Assembly: GCF_034702125.1 (NCBI RefSeq) | Contig: NC_085861.1 | Span: 5,431,349-5,495,348 of the forward strand | Direction: 5' to 3' | Length of the DNA stretch: 64,000 bases | Source: Engraulis encrasicolus | Taxonomy: Eukaryota > Chordata > Actinopteri > Clupeiformes > Engraulidae | In this document: positions 10,140 through 21,639 of the stretch, in pieces | Layout of the letters: the number at the start of each line of letters is the position of its first letter | How positions within the stretch are numbered: the first letter of the stretch is position 1 | The notes under the pieces: generated by a model | Database searches by the model: none | What the model saw: the letters and a program-made list of their open reading frames with translations, nothing else | Told to the model about the DNA's origin: nothing | Translations under genes and position numbers: made by a program

Positions 10140-10715
10140 ACTACTCCCCCCACCAACCTGGCAGGTCGAGAATTAAACCGGCAATCTTTGGGCTACAAGC
10201 CCGACACCATAGAGGTAGAAAATAATACTAGAGGTGACCCCGCCCCCCCTTTTTACGGCAATCTGCAGCGGCCATTATCTGTAGGTAGATCAGAGAAATG
10301 GAAATTAACGGAGAACGAGGCTCACCTCTGTCAAAAATGGCTTAATCATGTGAAAATGTCCATCAACACACTATACAAGGACAATAGTTGAAGTGTGTTG
10401 CTAAATATGTTCATAAAAGATATTATTTGATTTTTAATTGTATTTTATCATCTCATATTATTTAAGTACATATTTAGCCTGACATTTCAAATCTGGTCTT
10501 TGATTAATGTGTTACTTCATATTCACACCGTTTTGGTAAATTTTTTGGGGTGGGCATGTTCTCCATTGACTTGCATTGCCTGAAGGTACCTACACTACCT
10601 ACGGAAGTTGGGAAGCTCCATCTGCCATTTCCCAGTGCTGTCGCAAATTGCTGTGTCCTCTCTGTTATTTTCTACCTCTATGCCCGACACCCTAACCACT
10701 TGCTCATGACCTCAT
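10140..10715 (-). mobile_element. tRNA-derived SINE fragment, split by a MITE
   Basis: On the minus strand a B-box-like GGTTTAATTCTCGACC lies at about 10165-10182. The sequence stops at 10207 and resumes at 10683, on either side of the hAT MITE. Confidence 0.55.
10208..10682. mobile_element. hAT-type MITE (family A), intact copy
   Basis: 475 bp with perfect terminal repeats CATAGAGGTAGAAAATA. A perfect 8-bp target duplication CCCGACAC lies at 10200-10207 and 10683-10690. This copy supplies the reference for the interrupted copy at 221-2031. Confidence 0.9.
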
Positions 10716-10739
10716 ATGTCCTATAACAACATCAGAATT

Positions 10740-11220
10740 TTCACGAAAGCCAAGAACTTCACCTCTGACCCCACTCATCCAGCACAACATCTATTCACAA
10801 TATACAATCTACACCATCTATTAAACCACATGGGGAGAAGGACGGTACAGCAGCATACCAAGCAATACCGTACGTGGGACAGTACCAACCCACAAGTCAT
10901 TCATCACTTATGCACTAGCACTACAGTTACTTCCTTGCCTGCCTACCCCCTTGCTTATTTTCCACAATGTACCAGCTGCAGTTCTCTCTTACCAATGTGC
11001 TTTTCAGTGTTGTTGTAGCCTATGTTGTCATTTATGCCCCTTGGCATATATGTTTTTGTTTTATCTGACTGTATTTGGGATTCGTGACGTAAGCACACCA
11101 AAGTACATGAACTTGAACTTGACTCCTGCATGGGTCATGTCAATCCTGCCCCATCTCTCTCCTCCCACTCATTTCCTGTCCCATTCTTCAATATCTCAGT
11201 CATAGAGGCAAAACGCCCTA
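10740..11220. mobile_element. LINE 3'-end remnant followed by a SINE-like tail
   Basis: CCCACAAGTCATTCATCAC and GCACTAGCACTACAG resemble 28285-28590, which ends in TTGAACTTGAACTTG. Here ATGAACTTGAACTTGA appears at about 11107-11122. It is followed by the CTCCCACTCATTTCCTGTCC tail seen in the SINE at 9275. Confidence 0.55.
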
Positions 11221-12590
11221 AACAAAGAATGGTGAGAATATATTGTTTGAACAACAGGGTTTGCCAAGAAAGTCGATTGCACCAAAGGCAGTAAAGAATG
11301 TCTATCCGTCTCAGAGCTCATGACTTTAATAATTTATCTGTCTTGTCTAATTAATTGAAGTAATGGCATTCATGTAATGATTAATTCAGGTTTGTGAAAA
11401 TCCACTCTGTTATGTTGTCAGGAGGCACATAATGTGTTAATTAGCCGAGTTAGCAAATAGTCCAAGTGTTTTCTTTTAATTGTTGAGATACTTTAGGCTA
11501 CATAGCATACACAACAACAATACAGTATAGCTAAATGCCTTAGCAAACAGATAATGTCTCAAACAAAATAGATTTGCGTAGCCTACTTACCTGCCCCAAA
11601 TCAAGATTTCACATCTGGAACGCAATGTCTCCAAAAACTAATCCCAGTTGGTGAAATGGGGTTGACAGAAGAATAGGTTATATTTCACATTGAAATCCGA
11701 AATGTTTCAGGTGGAGTTCATAGTAAAATTAATGATGCGGATCATGAGTTGTCTCCCATCTCCAGAAAGAACGGTAGAGTCCGAACTCTCCACAGCATCC
11801 ACAGCTGTGCCGCTCAGGTGCGCATGAAGCGCGCGCTTTTACGCACAGCTCGAGCCAGTCAAATCAGACGAGGGGATGCTGCTAGGCAACTAGCCTACGT
11901 GGTTTCTGCCAATGTGTTGATAGTAGGCTATTTGGTCATTATAGCGAGGATAACATAAAGAGCATAAATTAAGCATAATTCTTCCTTAAGGAACTCACAC
12001 ACAATCCTTGTCCGAAATGCGTCATGTTTCAAGCACAGATCTAGATCTTCCAGTGGCGTTTGAGGGGTACAGATGAAAGACTGAGTTGAAGTCGCCAGTT
12101 AGATTATGGTAGCATTATTTTTCCAAATAAGTTCCGAAGTGTTGGCCACGTCTTGAGGCTACATGCTCCAAACTCTTACTCAATTCAATTGTCTTCTTTG
12201 GATCTGTTGAACATAGCAAACCCATGGCGAAGTCATAGGCTACCTGATCAACGCAAAGAGCAGACACGGATTATTAAAAATCCAGACCGTTATGATCACA
12301 ACAATTTTTTTAAATCATAAAGCGTTATGATCACAACCATTCAGTGGTATCCTGAACTGGACTGAACTTTTGGGTAGCTGAGTGCTGCCATCTAGCGCCT
12401 GTAAGCAGCAAGGGATGGATTGGCAAGTGTAGTCAAACAAGACGCTAAAATGACAAAAATGAGAAATTATGGTCTGGTTTCCTCGATTTTGCAATATTAT
12501 TTATCCTATTGTTAGGCTTTAGAATTCAGGTAGCCTATTTGATCTGAAGGTCAATGCTGGGAACTTTAAAGTTTATTAATAAATGTAGGC
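11221..12590. other. Intergenic stretch without recognised features
   Basis: AT-rich sequence. No exon, repeat family or RNA gene was recognised; short ORFs such as 11749-11958 match nothing I know. Confidence 0.4.
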
Positions 12591-12799
12591 CTACTAGGGC
12601 AACTTTTTCTGGCAACTTTTATGGGGGAAATGGGGGGAACATTTTCCCTGCATTAAAAATAATAACCTACGTGCTTTTGACCATAACCAAACGGATGAAT
12701 GAATGATTGGATGGACGAATAAATAAATAAACAAAACAAACAAAACAAACAAATAAATAAATAATTGCAGTGACGTCAGAGGAAGCCCAGCCTCCAAAT

Positions 12800-13627
12800 T
12801 TGAAACCGCCATTTTGGAAATCTTTACGGACCGACTGATATTTACCTTACGCGGATGGGGAGGTAATGTATAGCAGCCAAACTATTTTCTACCACTGTGC
12901 GATTTTGTTTTCTTGGGTGCGAGCATGTATGATGGCAGCTCGTGGATAAATGGACGAGAATAGCGAGCAGATTCGGTCTAAATGTGATGCTTTGCAGTTG
13001 GCGGGCTATGGTAACATTCATGCATCCCTGAGTCGCAGCTAGCCAGGGTACTCGTAGAACTACCTGTCAGTTTCAAGGCAGCTTCCTAAATGAACTGTTG
13101 TTATGTGCATAAGTTGTCACTTGCCATGTTACTGCATCTGACATGAAAACGTTGCTTCTAAACTTTGACTTCTGGCTAGGTTATCCTCTTTGGTGGTTCC
13201 TTAGCACGTCACTGTTAAGGCATGAATGAGTGGCTGTAAACATAGCAGCTGAGTAGCGCGCCAAATTTGTCTGCGCTCAGTTTGGACAGACAACGCTGGG
13301 TAGCTGCCTAGGACCACTGGAACCTACTCTTGCTGGGCTATCGGTAGAGTCAATGCGTTTAATTACACTGGATGCCTCGAAGATAGGGGCTGGTTTTCGG
13401 TTACACTGTGCGGTCATTTAGAACATTTCCCCCTATTTAGGTAACTTCAGCTGGTTAGTTGAGTTGGACAGCTATTAACCTTGTTCTACACTGGAAAGCG
13501 GGCTTGCTCGAACGATTTTGCGAGTAATGCATAACATACAGTACTGCATTATCACTTATTTGTGTCTGTGTTTGCTTTATCTATGTGTGTTTAGTTCTCG
13601 CTGACACATTGTACAAACGCTGCAGAG
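12800..13627 (+). promoter_or_regulatory. dek upstream region and likely 5'UTR
   Basis: The region between the last repeat and the dek ATG. A possible non-coding first exon ends near 12862 (GGGGAG followed by GTAATG), with an acceptor at GTGTGTTTAG near 13592. This is inference only: no transcript evidence and no TATA box seen. Confidence 0.35.
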
Positions 13628-13703
13628 ATGTCTGATGACGAGAGGGCACCCATGGAGCTATCCGACGACGATGCGCAAGAGGAGGAAAAGACCCCATTAT
13701 TCA
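13628..13703 (+). CDS. dek: dek coding exon 1
   Basis: Start MSDDERAPMELSDDD; the donor is TTCA followed by GTAAGT, phase 1. The context GCAGAGATGT is a reasonable start. Confidence 0.85.
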
Positions 13704-16700
13704 GTAAGTAGTCTTTCTCTGTTATTCTATAGCGCAGGGTTCCCCAATTTTTTACAACTTGGGGTCCTCTTGACATTTTCACAAATGCTTGGTGCCCACC
13801 TCCGGCCCAAAAAAAGACAACACAACTCAAATAAATATTCATCAGCAACAAGAAACTTTTTTCTTATTTGGATTGGAAGAAAATGATTTCAGGGCCCACT
13901 TGGAATGCCTTTGTGGCCCACAGTTCCTAGAGTGTGTAGTCAGTCAGTGAGAGTGTGTAGTCTGTCAGTATATTTGGGAGATTTGTGATTGAATGCAATA
14001 TTTTTGGTGCAGATGCTCAGTTGCTAGAGTGTGTAGTCTGTCAGTATATTTGGGAGATTTGTGATTGAATGCAATATTTTTGGTGCAGATGCTGGGGAAA
14101 TTCTAGAAGGCAAACGAGAAACAAAGAAGGTGGAGAGACTGGTGCAGGCCACGCAGTTTGCGAAACCCAAAGAACGCCTGAAGGTTGAAATTGGTGAGTA
14201 TCATGTTTTGAAAAGGCTGTTTTGACATAGAATATTGTGTGAATGCAGTGGAGATGACTGAGCTCTCCTGATCTGTCCCATTTCACTGATTCAAGGTGGT
14301 GGCGACAAGCTTGGTGAAATTGCACGAATCAATCATAACATCGGGAAGACTAAAGCCGTACTCCTGAAACCTCTCCATAAGGTTCTCTTTGATCGGCCCG
14401 GAGCTGTAAGTATTGGAAACTGCAAAAATGTACCCAAAGTAATCTGTAAACGGATCTCCATCCGGTTTGACTTATTATTTTCTTTTGTTTTTAAGGCAGC
14501 CAATATGAAGAAGAATCTACGATTGTTCAGCGGATTTCCTTTTCAGGCGGACAGCGATCTGTACTCAAGAAAGATAAAAGTCTTGACAAAGTATGCCCCC
14601 CCCCCACCCCCCACACCACTCGCCTCTGAAATGTCCAACAATACTGATGCAGGACAGTGTTGCCAGATGGAAAATGCTGAATTGTCACCAAAACCACAAA
14701 ATTATCGTTTTTGGGGGGCTGTTTGGGAGGAAATTATCGTACAAGACCCAGATTGTTGTTTTGAAATGAAAATCTAAATGAACTGAATGACAATCGATTG
14801 TACATGTATTGTATTGTATTGTACATGTATTGTACAGAGGTCAGAATGGACAAAATTATGGTACAAATACGATAATTATCGTACATCTGGCAACACTGTG
14901 CAGAACAGTGCGATAAACATTTCTAATCATACATGTTCCCCACATACAGGTACCCCAACAGCATGCTGAAGAGCATATGTCAAGTGCTGGACATTGAGCG
15001 GAGTGGCAACCACATAGTGCTGGTGGAGAGAATAATGGGTTTCCTCATGAGCCCCGTCAACACAGGAAAGGTACGGAGTGTGGCTGTACATGCGTGCGTA
15101 AAATACTACTGGAGACACTGGCCCTCATTTATCAAACGTGCGTAGAAACCATCGCAGAAATGAGCGCAGATCTCGTCGTACGACGAAGCTCACGTGCGAT
15201 TTACTAAACATGTGTACCTCTCCAATCCCATCGTAAGAGCAAGCGGCTGTTGATAAATCCAGCGTTTAAAAACCATCGTAATTAGAATAATCACACCTTC
15301 TCTAAAACGGCGGGAAGGAAACCACACCCCTGAGTTTGCGACATGGAGAGACTCAAACCGGCTAAAACATCCACGTTTCTGGTTGATTGACAGTTTGAAA
15401 TTCGGTTTTACGCGAGGTAGACAACAAAATAACACGTGGAAATAATCAACAGCAGTAGTCAGCAGTGTTTCTCAATATGTAAGGGGTAGAGATTGATTTC
15501 CAAATGCTTACAATGAATTGTTTGATTGACTACAGTAGACATAATGAAGATATTTTTTATATCTATATTATTATATTATATCATGATATTTTTTATTTTT
15601 TTTAAATATGATAAACATTTTTGTAAACGAGGTCAAGAAATGGTTCCTACGTGAGACTGGCAAACAAACAGTGCCCTCACCCATTTGTTGGGGAAGGAGA
15701 GTTTTACATGTCCAGTGCGCTGTCCTTCTCGCGCTCACGTGCACCCTGCTTCTCTCCTGCGCTCCAGTTGTTCGAGAGGATACGACGTAGCCCTTTTGCC
15801 ACCTAAATGGACGACTATAAAGTGTTATCGGACACACACGTGTCAGGTGTGTAGTCGGATAGTCGTGCGTAATGGCGAAACTCAACCGGGAGATTATTAC
15901 TGTATGTATTGATTGCGCCTGAACTCCCAGCTGTTAAAAAGAAGGGACGTAGGTCCATTGATTCCACGACTGAGGGCACATTCCAATACGCGGCTGTATA
16001 TTGCACAATTATTCACACATCACGCCAAATCACAAATTAGAAGTCTCTTGCGGCTGGTAACCTATGCCAAATTAACGCAGCGCTCCCAGGAAGGGTGCAC
16101 CAATTCAAACAAGTAGCCTAGAAGTTGGCTTATAGCCAAAATATACAATGTAAAAACATTTTGTAATTATGTAGGTCACATATTTATGATAATGAGTTGT
16201 TGCGCTACAACTGCTGATCATAGTCATCTCAAGCCCAACTTGAAAACGGCGTACACCGTCTGAGAGCAGTCGTAGGATTTCATCTTCCCTGTGCTTACAA
16301 TGAGATTTGATAAATGCCAACTGGACGTAGAAAAAGAACGTACCCAGGACGTACGTACGATTCTCGTCGTACGCTGCTTTGATAAATGAGGGCCATTGAG
16401 AATGGACTAGGTCCGAAACGTATGTAGCTCCAGCTTTGTCCTGATGACTTCCTTTGTTAACTTTTACGGCCACAATTTCCATTTTTAACTTGAGCTTTCT
16501 GTGCGACTCATCCTTTTTCCTCATCCGTGACTTTCCTGTGTAAAATGCACAAAATATTGAGTGTGTCAAGGATGTTTGTTGTGAGTGTGTTCAATTTCCA
16601 TGAGGTAATGTGGAAGTAAGATAGATAGATAGATGGAGTACTCAAAGCTGAGTCCCTGTGCACAACCACTGTCCAGTTTCCACTGGTGCTGCTGATGTGC

Positions 16701-19700
16701 AGTAAAAGTAATCCAAGTAAAGGGAGGATGGATCACAGCACACTGGTCTCATTTGTTGGTAGTTAATTTGGTGAACGACGCACCTGATGAGGCAGCAGCG
16801 AAACGTGTTGTTCACCAAATAAACTACCAGCAAAGAAGTCCAGTGTGCTGTGATTTATCCTCCCTTTACTTGGGTAGATAGATGGATTTTTATTTTCCCC
16901 AGGGAGTGTGATGAAGCGGTCTGCACACTGTGTATTAACTCCAAAAATACTTTTATTTCATTATAACATATACGGCAACATTTAGAACCAACAGAGGGGT
17001 CTTACTCACCTGGACAACTACTTGTGGATGTGCGCACCCTACTTCTGTTCTGAACACTGTTTTCCCCAGGGAGAAATATTGTTGAGGAAATATTATTTCG
17101 ATTGTCGATTGCATATGGAAATCTTTATTTATTTATTTTTTTTTATTTTTTTTTACAGCCAGTAGCTGTGAAGAAGAAAAAGAAGAAGAGGAAGAACACG
17201 TCGGCGTCGGATGGCAAGAAGAAGGCCAGCAAGGTGGTCAAGAGTCCAAAGAAGGCGACGGTGGAGGGCAAGTCAAAAGCCATCGTCACCGACTCCAGCA
17301 GTGACGATGACGACGAGGATGATGACAGTGACGATGATAAGCCAACAGCTAAAGACACAAAGACGTCGTCGGCCCCAGAGAGTCGAAAGAAGAAGGACTC
17401 TGACGACTCTGACTCTGAGGAGGACGAAGAGGAAGTTGAGGAGGATGAGGAGGAGGATGATGACGACTTTGTAGACAAGGTTAGTTATAGAGCTTTTAAA
17501 AACAAAGGAAATACGCCCTCCACGCTTCTAATTTGACAATCCGGTGCAACCAGAGCAGGACTAAATAATAAGTGCAAAGGGAAAAGAATCTGGTGCCACA
17601 CAGATGTCTATTTTCTGCTTTTTATTTTTTCAGTGCAGTAAGACTAACGTTTCGAAATGCGTCTTCATCAGAGTCCTCCTCCAGAGTTAGTTATAGAGCC
17701 TCAAGAAAGAAGACAAAGTCTGCATCCCCTGATGCAACTTCTGTTTGTTAGTATTAGAACGCTATTTAATCACAGAACGGGGAGTTTAAATAGTGTTTTA
17801 GACTATGTTGTTGTTATGGATTTAATTGAATTTGTCCTGCCCCTGGCACAGCTGATAGGATGTGCTCTTATTTAGTCCAAATTGAACAGGGAGACATGAC
17901 ATCCAACCATCAGACAATCCTCTCAATTATTTTTTTTTGGTGGGGGGGGGGGGGGGATCACCTTTATTCTTAACAGGCCGGCCCAGGTCGCCGGTGTTAG
18001 CCCAGTACCCTACCGTTAGGCCACGGGAGGGCCGTTTTTAACTACTTCTAACTAAGCATTTCTGTTCCTCTCTTACTAGCCTCCCAAGTCCAAACCCCCA
18101 CCCAAGAAGAAACCGGCGACTCCGAAGAAAGCGGCTAGCAAGAAGCCTGCCAAGACGACACCGGCGAAGAAGAAACCGGTGTCAAAGAAAGTGGTGAAGG
18201 ACGAGGAGTCTGGTTCCACTGACAAATCCGACTCGGACGGAAGCGACAATGACGACGGCAGTGACTTCGAGAAGGTGGAGTAGACAGCTTTTTTGTTGTT
18301 GTTGACATTTTTTAATTTTAATTTGCATTGTCCTTAGTATATGGTAACAAGGTCACATCCACCCGAAACTTACAATTGAACTCACTAGAAATGCATGTGA
18401 ACGTAGTTAATTAAGAAACTTCAGTTACCGTACTTGTGCAACATCTTTCAAGTAACAAGTGCAATAGAATAATGTTTGGGCTACCATGACGCATTTATTG
18501 CACAAATATTAAGACACATGTGGATTATTGTCTTTGTTTATTGTTTTATTTTTTTCTCTTTTTTTCTCTCTTTTTTTCTCTTTTTTTTCTCGTACAGCCG
18601 AAAAAGAAACCAGCCGCCAAGAAGCAGCAGGCCAAGCCAGCGCCCAAAACCAAGAAGGCGGACAGCAGCAGCAACAAGGCGGCCAAGAAGCGGCAGGTCC
18701 TGCAGGGTAATGAAGATCACGTTTTTAAATGTTATCTATATACAGGGTATATATATATATTTTAAAGGGACACTGTGTGAGATTTTTAGTTGTTTATTTC
18801 CAGAATTTATGCTGCCCATTCACTAATGTTACCTTTTTCATGAATACTTACCACCACCATCAAATTCTAAGTATCCATTGTGACTGGAAAAATTGCACTT
18901 TTCATACATGAAAAGGGGGATCTTCTCCATGGTCCGCCATTTTGAATGTCCAAAAATAGCATTTTTTAGCTGCAAAAATGACTACTTGGATCTTACTAGA
19001 AAACATTTGTTGATTACTAAGTAAACTTTCATGTAAATATCAAATTTGGTAATGGGCAGCCCAGTTTCAATGAGCAGCATAGTTGCAGTACCTTTTTTGA
19101 CCATTTCCTGCACAGTGTACCTTTTTAAATATATTTTTAGTTTCTTTTTGACTTTATTTATGATGGCATAGCGAAGATGGTGACAGGAAGCGAGTGGGGA
19201 GAGAGACGGGGAAGGGCCAGCAAAGGACCCGGGCTGGGAATCGAACCCGAGTCAGCCGCATAGCAGACGAGTGCATGTCCACATCTGTCGCATTTAAAAT
19301 GGGAACTGACTAGGACACATTTCATCAATATAATTTCATGATGTCTTGTTTGCATGTTCACAAACGTGCATTACGTATCAGTCATTTTCACACAGTGTGT
19401 GTGTGTTTTTTAAATGCTTGGTGTGTTTTTAAATGATCACTTCAAGGGACACATTTGATTGATTTTTGTTTGCATGATGTTTGCATATTCACATGCATAA
19501 GGATCAGCCATTTTCTGTGTCTGTGTGTCTCTGTGGTGTGTGTGTGTGTGTGTGTGTATTTTAATTGTGTGTTTTTTCCAGTAGACTCGGATGACAGTTC
19601 TGACGACGACACTCCTCTGATCAAGATGATCAAGAAGCCGCCCTCAGATGAGCAGATCAAGACCCTGGTGCAGGAGCTGCTGAAGGATGCCAACCTGGAG

Positions 19701-21226
19701 GAGGTCACCATGAAACAACTCTGCCAGAAGGTCAGCTCTCCAAGCAGATATTACATTACAATACATTACATTACACTACAGTACAGTACATTACATTACT
19801 AGCCAACCTGGAGGAGGTCACCATGAAACAACTCTGCCAGAAGGTCAGCTCACCAACATTACACTACAGTACAGTATATTACATTACATTAGAGACCTAT
19901 GACTAGCCAACCTGGAGGAGGTCACCATGAAACAACTCTGCCAGAAGGTCAGTTCACCAAGAGTACATTACATTACACTACAGTACAGTACATTACATTT
20001 CAGTACATTACAGTACAGTACAGAAGAGTACATTACTAGCCAACCTGGAGGAGGTCACCATGAAACAACTCTGCCAGAAGGTCAGTTCACCAAGAGTACA
20101 GTACAGCACAGCACAGCACAGCACATTGCATGATAGTATATTGCAGTACAGTACATTACATTACACTACACTACAATACATTACACTACAATACATTACA
20201 TTACATTACTGCTAAAATATGCCAACCTGGAGGAGGTCACCATGAAACAACTCTGCCAGAAGGTCAGCTCACTAAGCAAATATTACATTACAGCACAGTA
20301 CATTACATTATACTACAGTACATTACAGTACAGTACAGTACAGTACAGTACATTACTAGCCAACCTGGAGGAGGTCACCATGAAACAGCTCTGCCAGAAG
20401 GTCAGCTCTCCAATATTACACTACATGACATTACAGTATATTACATTACACTCTACTACATTGCATTACAGTACAGTACATTACACTACAATACAATACA
20501 TTACTGTTAAAATATGCCAACCTGGAGGAGGTCACCATGAAACAACTCTGCCAGAAGGTCAGTTCTCCAAGCAGATATTACATTACAGCACAGCACTGTA
20601 CAGTGGCAGCAGTTCAAACAAGTTGTGGAATTGGTGTATTATATTTGTATTGGAATTGAATATGCAGTGTCCCCAGCTCTTTCAAAAAGAATTGATGCTT
20701 GTATGGACTTTATGAAAGATTAATCAAAAAGACGTGTTTGTTGTCCGATGATATATGATGTTTGTGCTTTTGTGTGTGTAGGTGTACGATGCTTATCCTG
20801 AATTTGACCTGACCAGCAGAAAGGATTACATCAAACAGACAGTGAAAAGTGTAAGTAAAATTTTTATTGTGAATACAAAATTGGGGCTGAGTCAACTTAA
20901 GTACCTAACTATTGAAAAGTTTCCAAAATTTCCCAACTTTTAAAGATAAAGCGCTATCATGTGACATCAATGCCTGGTTGCTGGCTGTGACCTCCTGTCT
21001 CAAATTTAAATTATGAAGCATTTATTATGCCTTTGTATACACATCTTTGTTCTGTGGTCTGATTTTGTATTTAATATGTTAATACTTAACGTGTTGTACT
21101 AGTCAGTTAATTTCTTATTCATCCATTTATGGAATTGGTGGGTACTGTCTTGGTCGAAGTAACTGTTAGATGAATAAATTGAACCAATTCACTTTCCGTT
21201 AATCATTATTACTTAGTCAAATGCAT

Positions 21227-21298
<72 letters not shown>

Positions 21299-21311
21299 GC
21301 TTATTTCATAG
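13628..21311 (+). CDS. dek: dek, DEK chromatin-associated protein (complete)
   Basis: Eleven coding exons join in phase to 453 aa plus stop: 13628-13703, 14089-14193, 14296-14405, 14496-14590, 14950-15070, 17159-17479, 18080-18274, 18598-18706, 19582-19730, 20782-20850, 21300-21311. The N-terminus is acidic. KREKKKVERL-like KRETKKVERL, FSGFPF and the SAP-type DNA-binding box (SMLKSICQVLDIERSG) follow at about residues 90-165. The middle is a long basic/acidic low-complexity region (runs of Lys, Ser, Asp, Glu). The C-terminal DEK domain contains SDDSSDDDTPLIK, ANLEEVTMKQLCQKVYDAYP and ends VKSLIS, like human VKELIS. Family role: a nuclear protein binding DNA and histones, involved in chromatin topology, splicing fidelity and repair. 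Human DEK is about 375 aa; the extra length here is in the charged linker. Confidence 0.95.
13951..14093 (+). repeat. Tandem duplication carrying the dek exon-2 acceptor
   Basis: GAGTGTGTAGTCTGTCAGTA and the following bases to GGTGCAGATGCT occur at 13951-14017 and again at 14027-14093 (period 76). The first copy's AG (14011-14012) is followed by only a few exon-like bases and then TAG. Confidence 0.9.
14089..14193 (+). CDS. dek: dek coding exon 2
   Basis: Encodes AGEILEGKRETKKVERLVQA and onward. The acceptor TTTTTGGTGCAG has a duplicate 76 bp upstream (14011-14012). Donor G followed by GTGAGT. Confidence 0.9.
14296..14405 (+). CDS. dek: dek coding exon 3
   Basis: Encodes GGDKLGEIARINHNIGK through KVLFDRPGA, matching human KLCEIERI and LYNRPG. 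The donor is GCT followed by GTAAGT, phase 0. Confidence 0.9.
14496..14590 (+). CDS. dek: dek coding exon 4
   Basis: Encodes AANMKKNLRLFSGFPFQADS and KIKVLTK. The donor is ACAAA followed by GTATGC, phase 2; the next exon supplies the G of the AAG codon. Confidence 0.9.
14605..14915. mobile_element. hAT-type MITE in dek intron 4
   Basis: CAGTGTTGCCAGATG at the left and its complement CATCTGGCAACACTG at the right. TGCAGGA- and TGCAGAA-like flanks suggest an imperfect target duplication. Confidence 0.65.
14950..15070 (+). CDS. dek: dek coding exon 5 (SAP box)
   Basis: Encodes YPNSMLKSICQVLDIERSGN and ERIMGFLMSPVNTGK, the SAP/SAF-box helix pair. Donor AAG followed by GTACGG. Confidence 0.95.
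15120..16394. mobile_element. DNA transposon remnant with GGCCCTCATTTATCAAA ends
   Basis: The left end GGCCCTCATTTATCAAACG and the right end TTTGATAAATGAGGGCC are inverted repeats about 1.27 kb apart. CGTCGTACG-rich subterminal repeats lie near both ends. I recognise no transposase, so it is non-autonomous. Confidence 0.7.
16713..16873. repeat. Long hairpin repeat with CTGATGA and CGAAAC apex
   Basis: Two arms of about 64 bases (16713-16776 and 16810-16873) are near-perfect inverted copies. The apex reads CACCTGATGAGGCAGCAGCG then AAACGTG. It is similar in layout to hairpins at 27930, 29457, 47111 and 62080. Confidence 0.8.
17159..17479 (+). CDS. dek: dek coding exon 6 (charged linker)
   Basis: Encodes PVAVKKKKKKRKN, then Ser/Asp and Glu runs (candidate CK2 sites) ending DDDDFVDK. 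It is 107 codons, phase 0 to 0. Confidence 0.9.
17565..17700 (-). repeat. Retroelement-like fragment with CTGATGA and CGAAAC motifs
   Basis: On the minus strand CTCTGATGAAGACGCATTTC then GAAACG precede an AATAAA-containing tail. The bases flanking the two motifs (GGACT and AGTCT) can pair. Confidence 0.5.
17935..18040 (-). mobile_element. tRNA-derived SINE fragment
   Basis: On the minus strand GTGGCCTAACGGTAGGGTAC gives an A-box-like start. It is followed by CACCGGCGACCTGGGCCGG and a tail ending in the poly-C/T tract. Confidence 0.6.
18080..18274 (+). CDS. dek: dek coding exon 7
   Basis: Lys/Pro-rich (PPKSKPPPKKKPATPKKAA), then acidic, ending SDFEK. It is 65 codons, phase 0. A donor-like AAG/GTGGAG ends it. 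Confidence 0.85.
18598..18706 (+). CDS. dek: dek coding exon 8
   Basis: Preceded by a long CT tract and ACAG. Encodes PKKKPAAKKQQAKPAPKTKK and KRQVLQ. The donor is G followed by GTAATG, phase 1. Confidence 0.85.
18766..19124. mobile_element. TTAA-flanked MITE (family P), copy 2
   Basis: TTAA at 18762-18765 and 19125-19128; ends AGGGACACTGTG and its complement with mismatches. 359 bp, in dek intron 8. Confidence 0.85.
19148..19290 (-). mobile_element. tRNA-derived SINE fragment, reverse
   Basis: The reverse complement has GGTTCGATTCCCAGCCCGGG (B box) and the CTCCCCACTCGCTTCCTGTC tail, shared with the SINE at 9275. Confidence 0.65.
19582..19730 (+). CDS. dek: dek coding exon 9 (start of C-terminal DEK domain)
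   Basis: Encodes DSDDSSDDDTPLIKMIKKPP through ANLEEVTMKQLCQK. Donor AAG followed by GTCAGC. Its last 42 bases plus donor recur six times in the next intron. Confidence 0.95.
19740..20600 (+). repeat. TTACA/GTACA pentanucleotide array with six copies of the dek exon-9 end
   Basis: 42-bp copies of the exon tail, each followed by a GTCAG donor, lie at 19802-19843, 19906-19947, 20039-20080, 20221-20262, 20359-20400 and 20516-20557. They are separated by TTACA/GTACA-type repeats. All copies keep the ANLEEVTMKQLCQK reading frame. They are preceded by ACTAGCC or TATGCC without a pyrimidine tract, so they look unable to act as exons. Confidence 0.9.
20782..20850 (+). CDS. dek: dek coding exon 10
   Basis: Encodes VYDAYPEFDLTSRKDYIKQT and VKS, the core of the C-terminal winged-helix-like domain. 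Donor GTAAGT, phase 0. Confidence 0.95.
21231..21296. repeat. (CT)n microsatellite
   Basis: A run of over 60 bases directly in front of the last dek acceptor. Confidence 0.95.
21300..21311 (+). CDS. dek: dek coding exon 11 (last 3 codons and stop)
   Basis: After a (CT)n tract and GCAG the exon encodes LIS then TAG, as in human DEK. The acceptor's pyrimidine tract is itself a microsatellite of more than 60 bp. Confidence 0.85.
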   Translation, partial: LIS

Positions 21312-21609
21312 GGTGGACGAAGATGATGCCTTTCAAAGCCATTTCTTGAGGAGAGGAGTTCTTTTCTCTTTTATTTAAATGCCTACGAAGTCTAACAGAG
21401 TGTGTTTTATATGTTTTGAATGTATGTAGCTACTTTTCCTTTACAGCCCAAAGTGTTTTTGTTTGTAGTGCTTTGTTTTTTGTTTATTGTTTGTGTTTTT
21501 GATTGGATTTTTAAAAAATAACTTTTTATAAACAGGTTTTGTATGCTTATAATTTCCTCTTATGGCACATCTTCTGAAAACATGCAGGATGTATATATTA
21601 TTCGCTGTC

Positions 21610-21615
21610 AATAAA
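21610..21615 (+). other. dek polyadenylation signal
   Basis: AATAAA about 300 bases after the stop, followed by T-rich sequence. Confidence 0.6.
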
Positions 21616-21639
21616 AATGTTTCTTTTTTAATTAATTCA

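Noticed and set aside
16775..16815. Complete hammerhead ribozyme
   Set aside because: CTGATGA and GAAAC are present, but the flanks pair with each other and no third strand with a cleavage site was found.
17143..17478. Antisense Ser/Phe-rich ORF opposite dek exon 6
   Set aside because: Mirror of the Lys/Asp/Glu-rich codons of the real exon.
19927..20715. Repetitive ORFs across the dek intron (MKQLCQKVSS units) as an independent gene
   Set aside because: They are copies of the exon-9 tail read through TTACA repeats; no acceptor or promoter supports a separate gene.
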